Below are positions 10,989 through 21,524 of a stretch of DNA of 64,000 nt, piece by piece. Under the pieces are notes generated by a model. The model worked only from the letters and a program-made list of their open reading frames with translations. It had not been told where the DNA came from and did not search any database. How positions within the stretch are numbered: position 1 is the first letter of the stretch; the number at the start of each line of letters is the position of its first letter. A program made the translations under genes and the position numbers. Source of the stretch: Vitellaria paradoxa (lineage: Eukaryota; Streptophyta; Magnoliopsida; Ericales; Sapotaceae); assembly GCA_019916065.1 (NCBI GenBank), contig CM034239.1:36728419-36792418 (forward strand), in the 5' to 3' direction.

Positions 10989-12796
10989 AAAACTATATCT
11001 GAGATTGACATTTATGAAATTAAAAAATCTCTTATTTATTTTTTTATTTAAAATAATAAACACACAAGGTTTTACATAATTTTACTAATTTCTGTTCAAT
11101 ATAAAAAATTGTATAATATTTTTTATTAATAAAAATAATTTTGAATTATGTTATAAAATATTTTAATAAGGTTGTATAATTTCATAAAACAGTTATTGGA
11201 TTATTTTCTCATATTTATAACTTTTATTTGTGACAATGTTAGTGCACCAATAAAGTTGATCGGAGTCAAACTCCTATAAGTATTAAAAATTTATATTTTA
11301 CCAAATTCGATCTAATCCAATCTTAAAGATTAGCTCAAGAATATATATTAGATCTCAAACTTACCTAATCAGACCGATCATTTTTTTTTTGGTTTCAAAT
11401 TATTTGTTAATTTTAATATACACTTTTATTTTTTTAATTTTTGACTCATTTTGTAAAATTAATTTAAGTTGAAAATACTATTACTTCTAATCGTGTTAAA
11501 ATAATTCTAAGTAATTTTATAAAAATAACTCAAAACTAAAAAAAAAATTTATTAATTATACGTTATACTTTATAAAAATAACCCTAATACTAAATATTAT
11601 TAATTGATTTTTCAACCAAATGATTAACAAGACTAATATAACTTTAAAATTAGAATTAAAAGAATTACCCCTAGCCAACTTAATTAAATTTATTTCCCAG
11701 CCTAATTAATATTTAGACGTTCCCAAGCCCAATTAATATTTAGCATTTTTCTTTGTAATTTTAAATTTAAAATAGTCTAATAATTGTTATTGTGAAAAGA
11801 GCTATGTTTTTTTCAATTTAATTAATATTCAGTTATTTTTAAATCATTTTTCAAGCCTAATTATTATTTAGACATTTCTCTTTGTATTTATAAATTTAAT
11901 TCCTAATATGTTTGAAATATGTAAATTTTGCAACAATAATGAAGTAGCACCAAGTGGCTCTATTTTTGGGACCCATGAACTCATTTCATATTACTTTAAA
12001 TCACATGTTATAATCCTAATGGATATAAAAATCAATTAAAAAATTAGAGTTTTTTTTTTTTTGGTAATTAAAAACAATTAGAGTTGTGATCATGTACCAA
12101 TGTGAGACAAATTAATGAAATAAAATGAGAAAAATGAGTATTAAGAAGATAAAAGAAAGACTAAAATTATATTCAAGAATTTCTAAAAAAAAAATAAAAA
12201 AGTAGAAGGTAAGGTAGAATGGTAAATAAGGAGAGTGAACATAGGACTTCGTCCAATAAGAAAAAAAATAATTACACAACTTTAGTATATGTATATAGAT
12301 AATATATATTTGTAAAAATAACTCAAATATTAAGTATTAATAATTAGTTAAAAATCTCCGCATGATCAATTTAAATTTAAGCCAAAATAATATTTAGGAA
12401 TTTTTTTGTGTTTTTAAATTTAAAATATAATAATTATTGTTATTGTAAGAAGAAGTTAGATTTTTAAAATTTAATTAATATTTAACAAATTTTAAATCTT
12501 TTTCCAATCTAAATTAATTTTTTAGGCTTTTTTTATGTTTTAAAAAATACAAATTTAACAACTATAATAAATCAATTAGCAGAGTCCATATAGGAAGCTC
12601 ATGAGTTTACTTTATATTCATAAAGATCACATGTCCTAACTGTCGTGTTATGGTTATCCTATGATGTAAAATAAATATTTTTTTTTTATTTTAATGCTAT
12701 CAAGTTCAATTACTTTTAGTTATGTAATTTAATGAAGTGCACCTACTGGCCATCTTTGTAATCATATTCGTCTCCATATTCACTACCACCTCCATA
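10989..12796. other. AT-rich intergenic spacer, no gene seen
   Basis: Contains loosely repeated segments, for example TTTAAATTTAAAAT followed by AATAATTATTGTTAT near 11760 and again near 12410, each flanked by CTAATTAATATTTAG-like blocks. This indicates an old internal duplication. Confidence 0.4.
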
Positions 12797-13269
12797 TTTT
12801 AAAAAAGATATTGACAAATTCGAAGGTAAATCAAACCGTTTGATCACTCTCTTCCTTTGAGTCCGTATAATTCTGATATGCCTGTACAAATTTACTCCAA
12901 AACCACAAAAGAACATGCAATGTTTGACAGTCAAATGTTTAGCAGAAATAATTTTTTCCACGCCCGATGGGACACTGATCTCTTTGATAATTTACAAGTG
13001 CACTCATACGATGATATCCTTGATCGGCAAGATGAAAATTATGGAAAAATATTATGGAGTTATTTGGATGTGTACAAATGCTTGAGAGGAAAAATGCCAT
13101 TCTTGTGCGCTAGTTGAACCTAAGAGGTCATAAGGAAACTCGTCATGAAACCAAAGATGCCTTGGAATTGGTTCGTGCAAGATATAATGTTACCTTACAA
13201 GATGAAATGTTGGCTGATAAGACCATCTCACTCGAAGAACTTGGTTTGGCTTACCAAATCAAAATTTGA
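12797..13269 (+). pseudogene. unrecognised frameshifted coding remnant
   Basis: Three successive frames give protein-like sequence. FKKDIDKFEGKSNR runs at 12797-12838. An 86-codon stretch (12857-13117) includes RNNFFHARWDTDLFDN and YDDILDRQDENYGK. After a shift near 13090 comes LRGHKETRHETKDALELVRA, then LQDEMLADKTISLEELGLAY, ending in a TGA at 13267-13269. Composition is normal for a globular protein and unlike the surrounding AT-rich DNA. I cannot name the family. The absence of introns and the frame breaks suggest a retrocopy or a fragment of a real gene. Confidence 0.5.
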
Positions 13270-13569
13270 TAAAATATAAATTTTTGGTATTCATATGAAA
13301 AATTTGACTATGATCAAATTTGTCGACTCATTAATATTAACACAAATAAAAAAAATATAAAAATAACTCAATAATTATCTTATGAAATTATAAAATTTTA
13401 TTAAAATATTTGAAAATATATTTAAAATTATATTTTTCCTAAAAGTTACATAAATGTTGTTGACACATTACCAATAAATTCTCTTAAAAAGTTTGGCAAT
13501 ATATATATGTGTATATATATATATTTTTAATCAATAACCTGTTAAGAAGCCTTTTTTTTTTTTTTTTTA

Positions 13570-14810
13570 GGATAACGGTAACACTAAAACAAACATTGTT
13601 AATGCTAGGAAATATTTAATATATTTTTTATATATTGATAAATTTATCCTTATTTAGTTAATGAGAATTTTAATATGATATTTATTATCTATTAAATACA
13701 CAAACTAAATTAGTATTTATTTCTCTCTTTTCACTTTCTCACAAAACTAGGTCCTATTTTTTATTTTTATTTTTTAAAATTAAAAATATAATAATAGTAA
13801 CTAAAATGCTCTCAAAAGCATGAGTAAGTTGAATAATTAGTTCCAGAATTAGAGTTTTATAGATATACGTTTTAGCCATCAAATTTGCTTTAATAATAAA
13901 TTTTACTCATTGATTTAGTAATTAACGGATTTTGGATAATTAATTTTCAAATTTGAACTTTTTTTATTTATCTTTTAGTCTTGAAAGTTAGATATAATAA
14001 ATTTTACTAATTGATTTATTAATTAACGGAAACATGACTAGATTGATTGACTAATCAATGAAAACAAGATTAGTTTAGAGTGAGGCACTTAGCTCGGTAT
14101 TTGAGCTTCATTCTTTGCCCACTCACTATTCGGATTCGAACTCGGGGTCCTCCCTGGCTTACCTATAAAAAAAAATTAGTTTGGATAATTAATTCTAAAA
14201 TTGAATTTTATATATTTTTCTTTTAGCCATGAAAATTGATTTAATTAAATTTTGTTATTTATTTAATTTCATGACTAAAAGATAAATATATAAAATTTAA
14301 TTTTAAAAATAAGTATCCAAACTAACCATATTTTCGTTGATTAGTATATCAATTAGTAAAATTTGTTATATTAAATTTTCATGACTAAAAAATAAATATA
14401 AAAAAGTTTAAATTTAAAAATTAATTATTCAAACTTCGTAAAGTACTAAATTAATAAATAAAATCTATTATTAAAGCAAATTTGGTGACTAAAACATAAC
14501 TCTATAAAATTCAAATTTTAGAACGAATTATTAAAATTACTCATGCCTTTAAGAATATTTTGGTTACTATCATATTATTATTTTTTAAAATAAAAATAAA
14601 AAATTAAGACCCAGTTTTGTGAGAAGGCGAAGATATGAAAATAAATACTAATTTTATAAATACTAATTTAAAAGTTTGTGTATTTAATATATATAGTTTA
14701 TATATAAAACCAGCTGATTCTTCATTAACTAAATAAAGTTGAAACTGTCAACATATAAAAAGCGAATTAAATGTGGCATTAACAATGCTTCCTCTGGCAT
14801 TATCATTGCC
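13570..14810. mobile_element. fold-back MULE-like element with long inverted arms
   Basis: The two halves are long inverted repeats of each other. Shared blocks include ATTGTTAATGC, TTAGTTAATGA, TCTCACAAAACTRGGTC, GATAGTAAC and CCAAATTTGCTTTAATAAT, met in order from the left and reversed from the right. The element starts GGATAACGGTAA and ends TTATCATTGCC. It is flanked by TTTTTTTTA (13561-13569) and TTTTTATTA (14811-14819), a 9-bp target duplication with one mismatch, as expected for Mutator-like transposition. There is no transposase, so it is non-autonomous. A SINE is nested in the left arm at 14077-14174. Arm divergence indicates it is not recent. Confidence 0.75.
14077..14174 (+). mobile_element. 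short tRNA-derived SINE with target duplication
   Basis: The 8-bp sequence ATTAGTTT occurs directly before (14069-14076) and after (14175-14182) a 98-bp insert that ends in a poly(A) run. The insert has a pol III A-box-like TTAGCTCGGTATTTGAGC near its start and a B-box-like GGATTCGAACTC about 45 bp later. This is the head structure of tRNA-derived SINEs. It interrupts the left arm of the fold-back element, and the right arm lacks the segment, which independently dates the insertion as later. Confidence 0.75.
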
Positions 14811-14988
14811 TTTTTATTATACAAATATAATCATCACATTATTCTGATGATATTTTTGACAGAAAGAAAATAATTGACGGAGAAGCATTTTCCACCGACA
14901 GTTGGGGCATTTGTGCCTGGCTATATCGAATGACATACGTGTTCCAATAAAAGATAATTCTATTATCTTAAATGCAAACACTCGTTAA

Positions 14989-15134
14989 GGTCTCGTTTGG
15001 AGTGATAAAAAATTCTAAAAGATGGTGAAAAAGAGTAAAAAATTTTAAAAATTATTCAATTTCTATCACACTATACGAATTATGAACCCATAATTTATTT
15101 TACTTTATCTCATTTTTATCGCTCCAAATGCACC
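14989..15134. mobile_element. Tourist-like MITE
   Basis: TTAA at 14985-14988 and again at 15135-15138 flanks a 146-bp element. Its ends are GGTCTCGTTTGGAGTGATAA and, inverted, TTTTTATCGCTCCAAATGCACC. The TTA-type target site and GGTnnnnTTTGGAG terminus fit PIF/Harbinger-derived MITEs. Non-coding. Confidence 0.7.
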
Positions 15135-15138
15135 TTAA

Positions 15139-16249
15139 GAGCCAATAAAAATATGCCATGTAATAATGTCTAACACTTTCTCATACACAAATTTATCAAA
15201 ATTTGAGATATTATCAGATAATATATATTTATTGGTATTTAATGAGTGTTCCAAGAACACGATAATAGAATTCTTTCATGAATTATTAAAAAATAAAATA
15301 TTAAAAATAGATAAATTATATCTATCCAGATGATATGACTGTGGGGAGAAAAAAAATTGTGATGATCAATGGAAAGCAAAGTGTCTGGCAAAAGAAATTA
15401 GAAGGCAATGCGTGAAATTGTAGAAGTTTCTAGACGCAAAACGTGTGCCAGGAGTGACAGGCTAATGGCAAACAAATGTTGACTTTGGCGCTTGGAGCAT
15501 TGGACGCGACGTGGATACTCAAATAAGCAAAGCACGGGCCATTCACATTACGCGCCCCTATTCACACGCCAAAGAACCGCATGGGCATCGTGCATATCTC
15601 TTATTCAGTTTGCCTTTGCGGCATTCACATTTTTGTTGTAAGCCCATGCATTTCATGTGGTGGATGAACGAGTAGATTGCGCGATTTTGCGTAGAGTTCA
15701 CCTTAGTATTGCATAAAATTAGGATCTTTCTTTTTTTATAAGTAATTGTTCTGATTTCTGAATAAATATAAGAGTTAAAAAAAAAATTCATAGCGTAGAA
15801 TAGAATTTATTCCACCCTTATAATATTTGTTTCGGTAATGTTTAGGGTCCTACTTTTTGCTATTTTTGTCAAAAGTTATAAGGATCGGAGTTAATGAAAA
15901 TTGTAAAAAATTAATAAAAGTTAAAAATTTTGATAAAAATTAGAATTTTTTGATATTTTTTTGGGGCTCCTAGTGTCACCATATTGACCAGTTACTAATA
16001 TCTTTCATTTGAATAGGTCTGAAACTGAATTTTATATATATATATATATATATATATGAATTCTTGTGTTTTCTATTTCTTGTTTTTAATTTTTATACTA
16101 GTTTTATTTAAAAAAAAAAACATATGTTGCACAATATAGTCACGTTATAGTCATTTTTGGCATATAAGTCTTCTAAGATACTATAGGATTAATTAATTAG
16201 ATTGCCATTGAAATATCATCAATGACTTATTTGGTGGTTAACGAGACTC
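15139..16249. other. intergenic, no gene supported
   Basis: A GC-richer island at about 15360-15680 contains no convincing ORF; a 77-codon minus-strand frame there has no recognisable domain. A (TA)n tract lies at 16033-16058. Confidence 0.45.
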
Positions 16250-17960
16250 GTTTAAATAAAAATTATGACGAAAATACGTTCTTAAATTAACAAGAACAAA
16301 AGAATTTTAAAAATCTTAATGAATAATATTAATATCGAATGAATAAATTCTGAAATTATAAGCCCAATATAACAAACAAACTAGTATAAACATATTTCTA
16401 ATCATATTTGATTTCCTAATTCTCAAATAAGATTTCTTAACTAGGACAAGAAACTCTTAATTAACAAAATAAGATTTCTTAAGTAAAATATAAAATTATT
16501 GTTAACAAACTTGAGTTAAGCTCAAACTTAAATTTTAGATATCCTAAAAACTAATTGAAATATTTTGACAAGGAAAAATTTACCATTGAGCACTTATATT
16601 CATCACACATCTTACATGACTTCCGCTCTTAAACCAAACTCGTCCTAGAGTTTAAGATGTAAGCCACAAGAGTCGATGAAGTTAAAAAATAAGGAAAATC
16701 TCAAATGTTTAAAATCTTTGTATGAATTAGAACTTTTTGTGTCGCTCAAATTCCAACAAAATTGGTTAATCTCAATCTTCTCAAATAATCACTCTCCACC
16801 TTTTGAGAGTTGATAATTTCATCTTATTCTCCAACAAAACAAGTGAACCCATATGACAATTATCACAAAGAAAATCAATAAAATTCAATCTCTCCAAATT
16901 TCTAATCTTCTCCTCTAAAACAAATTATAATTGCTTACTCCAAAAATGGTTGTTCTAATTAAATTACTATTTTTTGCAACCGCAAGTCTTCTTTACCTTG
17001 ATCTCCTTTGTGCGCTTGAGGCTCCTTATATGTTATTGAATGTTCCTCAGTTGTCTATTTTATCTCTTAAATCTTCTCATCTAAATATATACAATTATCA
17101 CAATGAAGAATCTCTGTCCAATATTATTCTTTATCTCTAGTGCTATAGTAGGTTTAGTCGTATTTGAAGTCCTCTAATTGGATTTTGAGAGGACCGTTTG
17201 GCCGCCTTTTCTTTATTTGGGTCATCTAGGTTTTTGTGTTGGACTTGATTTGCCTGTTGTGGTAGATATTGAACTTGGAGAGTTTTTAACATTCAATTGA
17301 ATATGCGAAGCCAAAGTTTTGTGAATAGGAAACATTATATCGTTAGAAGTCACTATTATAATAAGCATATCTCAAAACTCAGCAAATTGACTGTTCATGC
17401 ATTGCTCTAATATTTGGTATAAACAGAATGATTCTCCAAACTCTGATATGCATTGTTTGTGTTTTCCATTAATCAGGAAGCATAAGAAGAGACCTTTTGT
17501 TTAATCAATTGGAAAATAGAAAACCAAGCACATAGAACGGTCTCTTATAGCACTTTACACATTAGTGAGGAATTTGGTAGAATTTCATTCCTAAATATGA
17601 TAAAAATACATTCTTGAATCTATAAGAATATAAAATTTTTAAAAATCTCGATGAATATTTTTAATGGAATGAATAAAATCTTAGATTACCTGTTATATTT
17701 ATAATAGGAAACTAATACTAAAATATTTTGAATCATACTCAATTTTCTAACTCCGATGAGGTTTCCTAAAGGGAATATGAAATTCCTTATTAAAATAAGA
17801 TTTCCTAGGTAGAATAAAAATTAATTTTAATAAGTTTTAGTGAATTCCAAATTTAAATTCTAAAAAAGTAAATAAATAGAATATATCACAAAAACTATTA
17901 AGAATATTTTTGTAAATAAAACTCTATCATTGATCACTACCCTCTATCATATGTCTTACA
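16250..17960. repeat. pair of diverged direct repeats about 1.34 kb apart
   Basis: About 16255-16620 and 17590-17960 share, in the same order, TTTAAAAATCT(T/C)(A/G)ATGAATA, AATGAATAAA, TTTTCTAACTC/TTCCTAATTCTC, AAATAAGATTTC, TTAAATTCTAAA-like runs, and finally CACT followed by CATCACACATCTTACAT versus TATCATATGTCTTACAT. They could be LTRs of a small non-autonomous retroelement with about 1 kb between them, or an old tandem duplication. I see no PBS or PPT that decides it. Confidence 0.5.
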
Positions 17961-20900
17961 TCGAAGTATTAATATTCTATTTTAATTATTTTTATTAGCT
18001 AAATAATTCAAGAACTATTATTTTAGTTATTCCATGTTGGAAAAAAATATATAGCATTTTAGATAGACGACATTTTGAATTTGTGATGAAGACAATAAGA
18101 ATTCATATATTAAATAAATAGTGGAAGTAGAATAAAAAAATTAAAAAGTAACTATAATCTAGAAAATGTAAAAATTAAAACTACATACAATCTAATTTGC
18201 TATTTTGATTAAAAAAATAAATAAACTTAGTGGTTAGTCCTCAACTTAGATTTCCTTCCCACTTTCATTTTTTATTTTTGTTTCTATTTATTTATTCATT
18301 TATTTATTATTATTATTATTATTTTGTGCTATTGCTATTGTTAAGTGTGAAATTTAATTTAAATAACAGTTAAAGTGTACTTTTGCATTTTAGAGTTTTT
18401 TCTTTTTATGTGCTAAGATTCTTTACAACTATAAAACGAACGCATGGGGTTGCCTCCTTTATAACCTTTTTTTTTATACTTCATCATAATAAAACATCCC
18501 AACACCTCGTAGATATACGATTAAGCAATTAGTTTAAATCAGAACAACGTAAATCTCTATGTCTTATTTTTTTTTTTTCATTTGTGATTATTTTCTCTCC
18601 TTGATTTATCTTCAATTGTGTGTGTTTGCTTGTGAGTTTGAGCATACAGATCCCCCATAACTATCATTCTTCATTTTTTTTTACCTCCTTATTCTTGTAG
18701 TAATTAAGTGTTACATCATCTTTGATTAAGATATGTTATAATTTTAGAATTTATTTAAGTGCTTCTATGATTATTGACATTTTTTTTTGGCAATAAGTTT
18801 TCGTCATTTTATTTGGTATAATCAAAAATTAATATTATTTATATTTACAAATGACCAATTATAAAAAATAATAATAATATTTGTGAGGACTTATGTAAAT
18901 ATCAAGATTCTACTTAAAATCGGCAGAGGGTTCAAAATTTTAAATCGTAGAATCGTAAGATTTTAGCCTACATTTGTAGCATGAAAACATAATATATTAT
19001 ATTATAGTTCTTCATTTAGATCTTCCATTTTTTATTTATTTTGGCTAAGTAAGAATTTTATTACTAAGAGAATAGAGTGAAAACATGTATCAAAAAATTT
19101 TCATACACAAAATTTACCTATATCGACAAAACAAACACTCAACAAAGTTAAGAAAATATTTCATATCTACTTTTATAATCCTCTACCCAACTATACAATT
19201 GAGACATTTAAATGTTTGGTATAACCTATACAATTAACATTAAAATACTAACTGTATTTTATCTTACTTTCTTTGTAGGATTTAAAATATATTTGTAACA
19301 TTTTATTTTAAATTTCTTAGTTTCTATTTTAACTATTATATTTAATTTACAATAGTCAATTTGGTGAAACAATACACATGACCCTCAACTAGTATAGCAT
19401 AAGAAAGAATAATATTATAGAATAAAAAAAACCCACAAAAATCTATTTTATATGACAAAATTACACAAAAATACTCAATTTTTAAAATTGGCAAGGTAAA
19501 ATCGTCTATAAAATCAAGAACTTATTGATTTTAGATCTCAAAATTGATATTTTACTTATTTTGCCTCTATTGAAATTTTATATAAGATCGAACAAGTTCT
19601 TACTCTAACGTTGTAAAATTATAAAATTTTAAAATTTAAATCAAGATTTTAACAATCTTAATGGGAGGTTTAGGTTTTAGAAATTTGATTTTTTTTTTAA
19701 TAATTGGCACACCCCAAATTTAAGGATGAGACAAGCCGTGAACCACAGCGCCTTAGCTCATGGCACACACAAGCTTTCATAAATCCAAACTACTAACATT
19801 TATAGTAGTAATAGAATAAAATCCTAAATAATTGAGTCAAATATAATACTCAAAATAAAATCAATCACCTAATCCTCAACAATAATAACTCCAAAATTTA
19901 TACAACTCAATAATACCTAAATTCTTAAACTCAAAATAAATAATTAAATATTCCTATAGGAGGTCACAAACTCATGATATCATGGTCCCAACTAATCTAG
20001 AATTTTTGAATATAATGATCCTCTCATTCCACCTGAAAAATGTTAAAAATGAAGGATAAGCTAAAAGCCTAGTAAATGGAATGCCAAGCAAAAAATAATA
20101 ATACTAATTTGAAAATAATATATTTTCAAATAAATAATTTAACCAAAAATATTTTAGGTAAAAATAATGCCCATGCATATATAATAGTAATTTCAAAACC
20201 TGCACGTCGGAGTATAATAACATCCATAAATCAAACATCAATCTCAATGGTGATGATAAATCATTAATCGGTAGATTATCACATGTGAATTAAATATAAT
20301 GAATGCAAAAAAAAATTTCTCATGGGCAGTGTCGGTTGGATCCAACATTACACTTAGAGTCACCCAGTTTGGTTCCTAGGCTCTTTCCTAAGTTGATCTG
20401 ATTGAGGTCATTACTGTTTTCACGGACCTATTCCTACAATCGTTGAGAACTAAGATTACCACGGTTTTCACGGGCCTGTTCCTAGTTGCCAGAGTCACAC
20501 CACTTAAGGAACCTATTCCCTAGACTTTTATTTTAATTCCAATTTTCACAAAATAATTATTTATCACCATCCTATAAAATTAAACTGAACACAAGTGTTT
20601 AAACAATTTTTATTATGCTCAATAGTATAAAATATAGAATTTCTTATTCAAAATAAACATATTTTCACAAATACTAGTTCACAAAATCTATCCTTGAAAA
20701 CATTTATACATGGATCAATTTATAAATTTCAATACTATTAAGGCAAACCACTCACCTGAAATCCAAATATATACACGTAAAATAATCAGGATAAATCGTC
20801 ACAATTCTGAATACACGAATATAATAATTATTATTTAAAATCTTTTTAAAATTATAATTAATAGAAATTTAACTATAAATCCTCTCCAATTAGTTTTAAT

Positions 20901-21198
20901 AATCATCTTATAAAACTAACCTAATTACTCATTGAAACAATCTAGTAGCAGTGTTAATCCAAGTCTCTCTTGTTTTTTTTTTTTTAACACCCACCGTCAA
21001 TATCCAACATCTCTTATATATATACATGCATATATATATATCCTCCCTGCATGATCTTCACAGATCACTTCCAATTCATCCAAGTAACTATACTTTTTTT
21101 ATACTTACTGCCAATACAAACCCACTTTCCACTAATTCAACACTAACCTCCCCCCTCCCTTTTTTTTGCTTCTTACCCTCTCGCCTCTTCCTCTATAT

Positions 21199-21237
<39 letters not shown>

Positions 21238-21524
21238 CTCTAATAACATTACACCAGAATTGAGATACAATCTTTTTAACTGAATCATTCGCCCATCTCA
21301 TCCATGTATAGCATTCAATTAAAGAAAATAAACAACAAACTAACATTTGGAATTCTCTTCACCCTTCCCCTGCCGCAACCTTCTCTCTTTCTCCCTCAAT
21401 CTTTATCTCTAATGCAGAATACAATAAACTCTAGTTGACCCAACCCCTATTTATATATATAACTCCTCCAATCTACTACCATTACGTCCACTTAAATTAC
21501 GATGGACCTCCAATCATTCACACA
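17961..21524. other. AT-rich intergenic; possible Gypsy-like LTR remnant
   Basis: No gene seen. 19440-19660 is an inverted copy of the dispersed repeat at 7478-7670. About 19690-21450 has the texture of a Gypsy LTR: ACACCCCAAATTTAAGGATG at its left, GATAAGCTAAAAGCCTAGTA near 20050, a duplicated TTTTCACGG(A/G)CC(T)ATTCCTA-like motif near 20418-20490, and C/T-rich leader-like sequence near 21140-21420. This is an inference; the ends were not defined. Confidence 0.3.
21195..21232. repeat. (TA)n microsatellite
   Basis: Uninterrupted TA dinucleotides following a short TATTA run. Confidence 0.9.

Noticed and set aside
15558..15791. 77-codon minus-strand ORF ending in CPCGSLACE
   Set aside because: No recognised domain or homologue, first half derived from AT-rich sequence; insufficient support.
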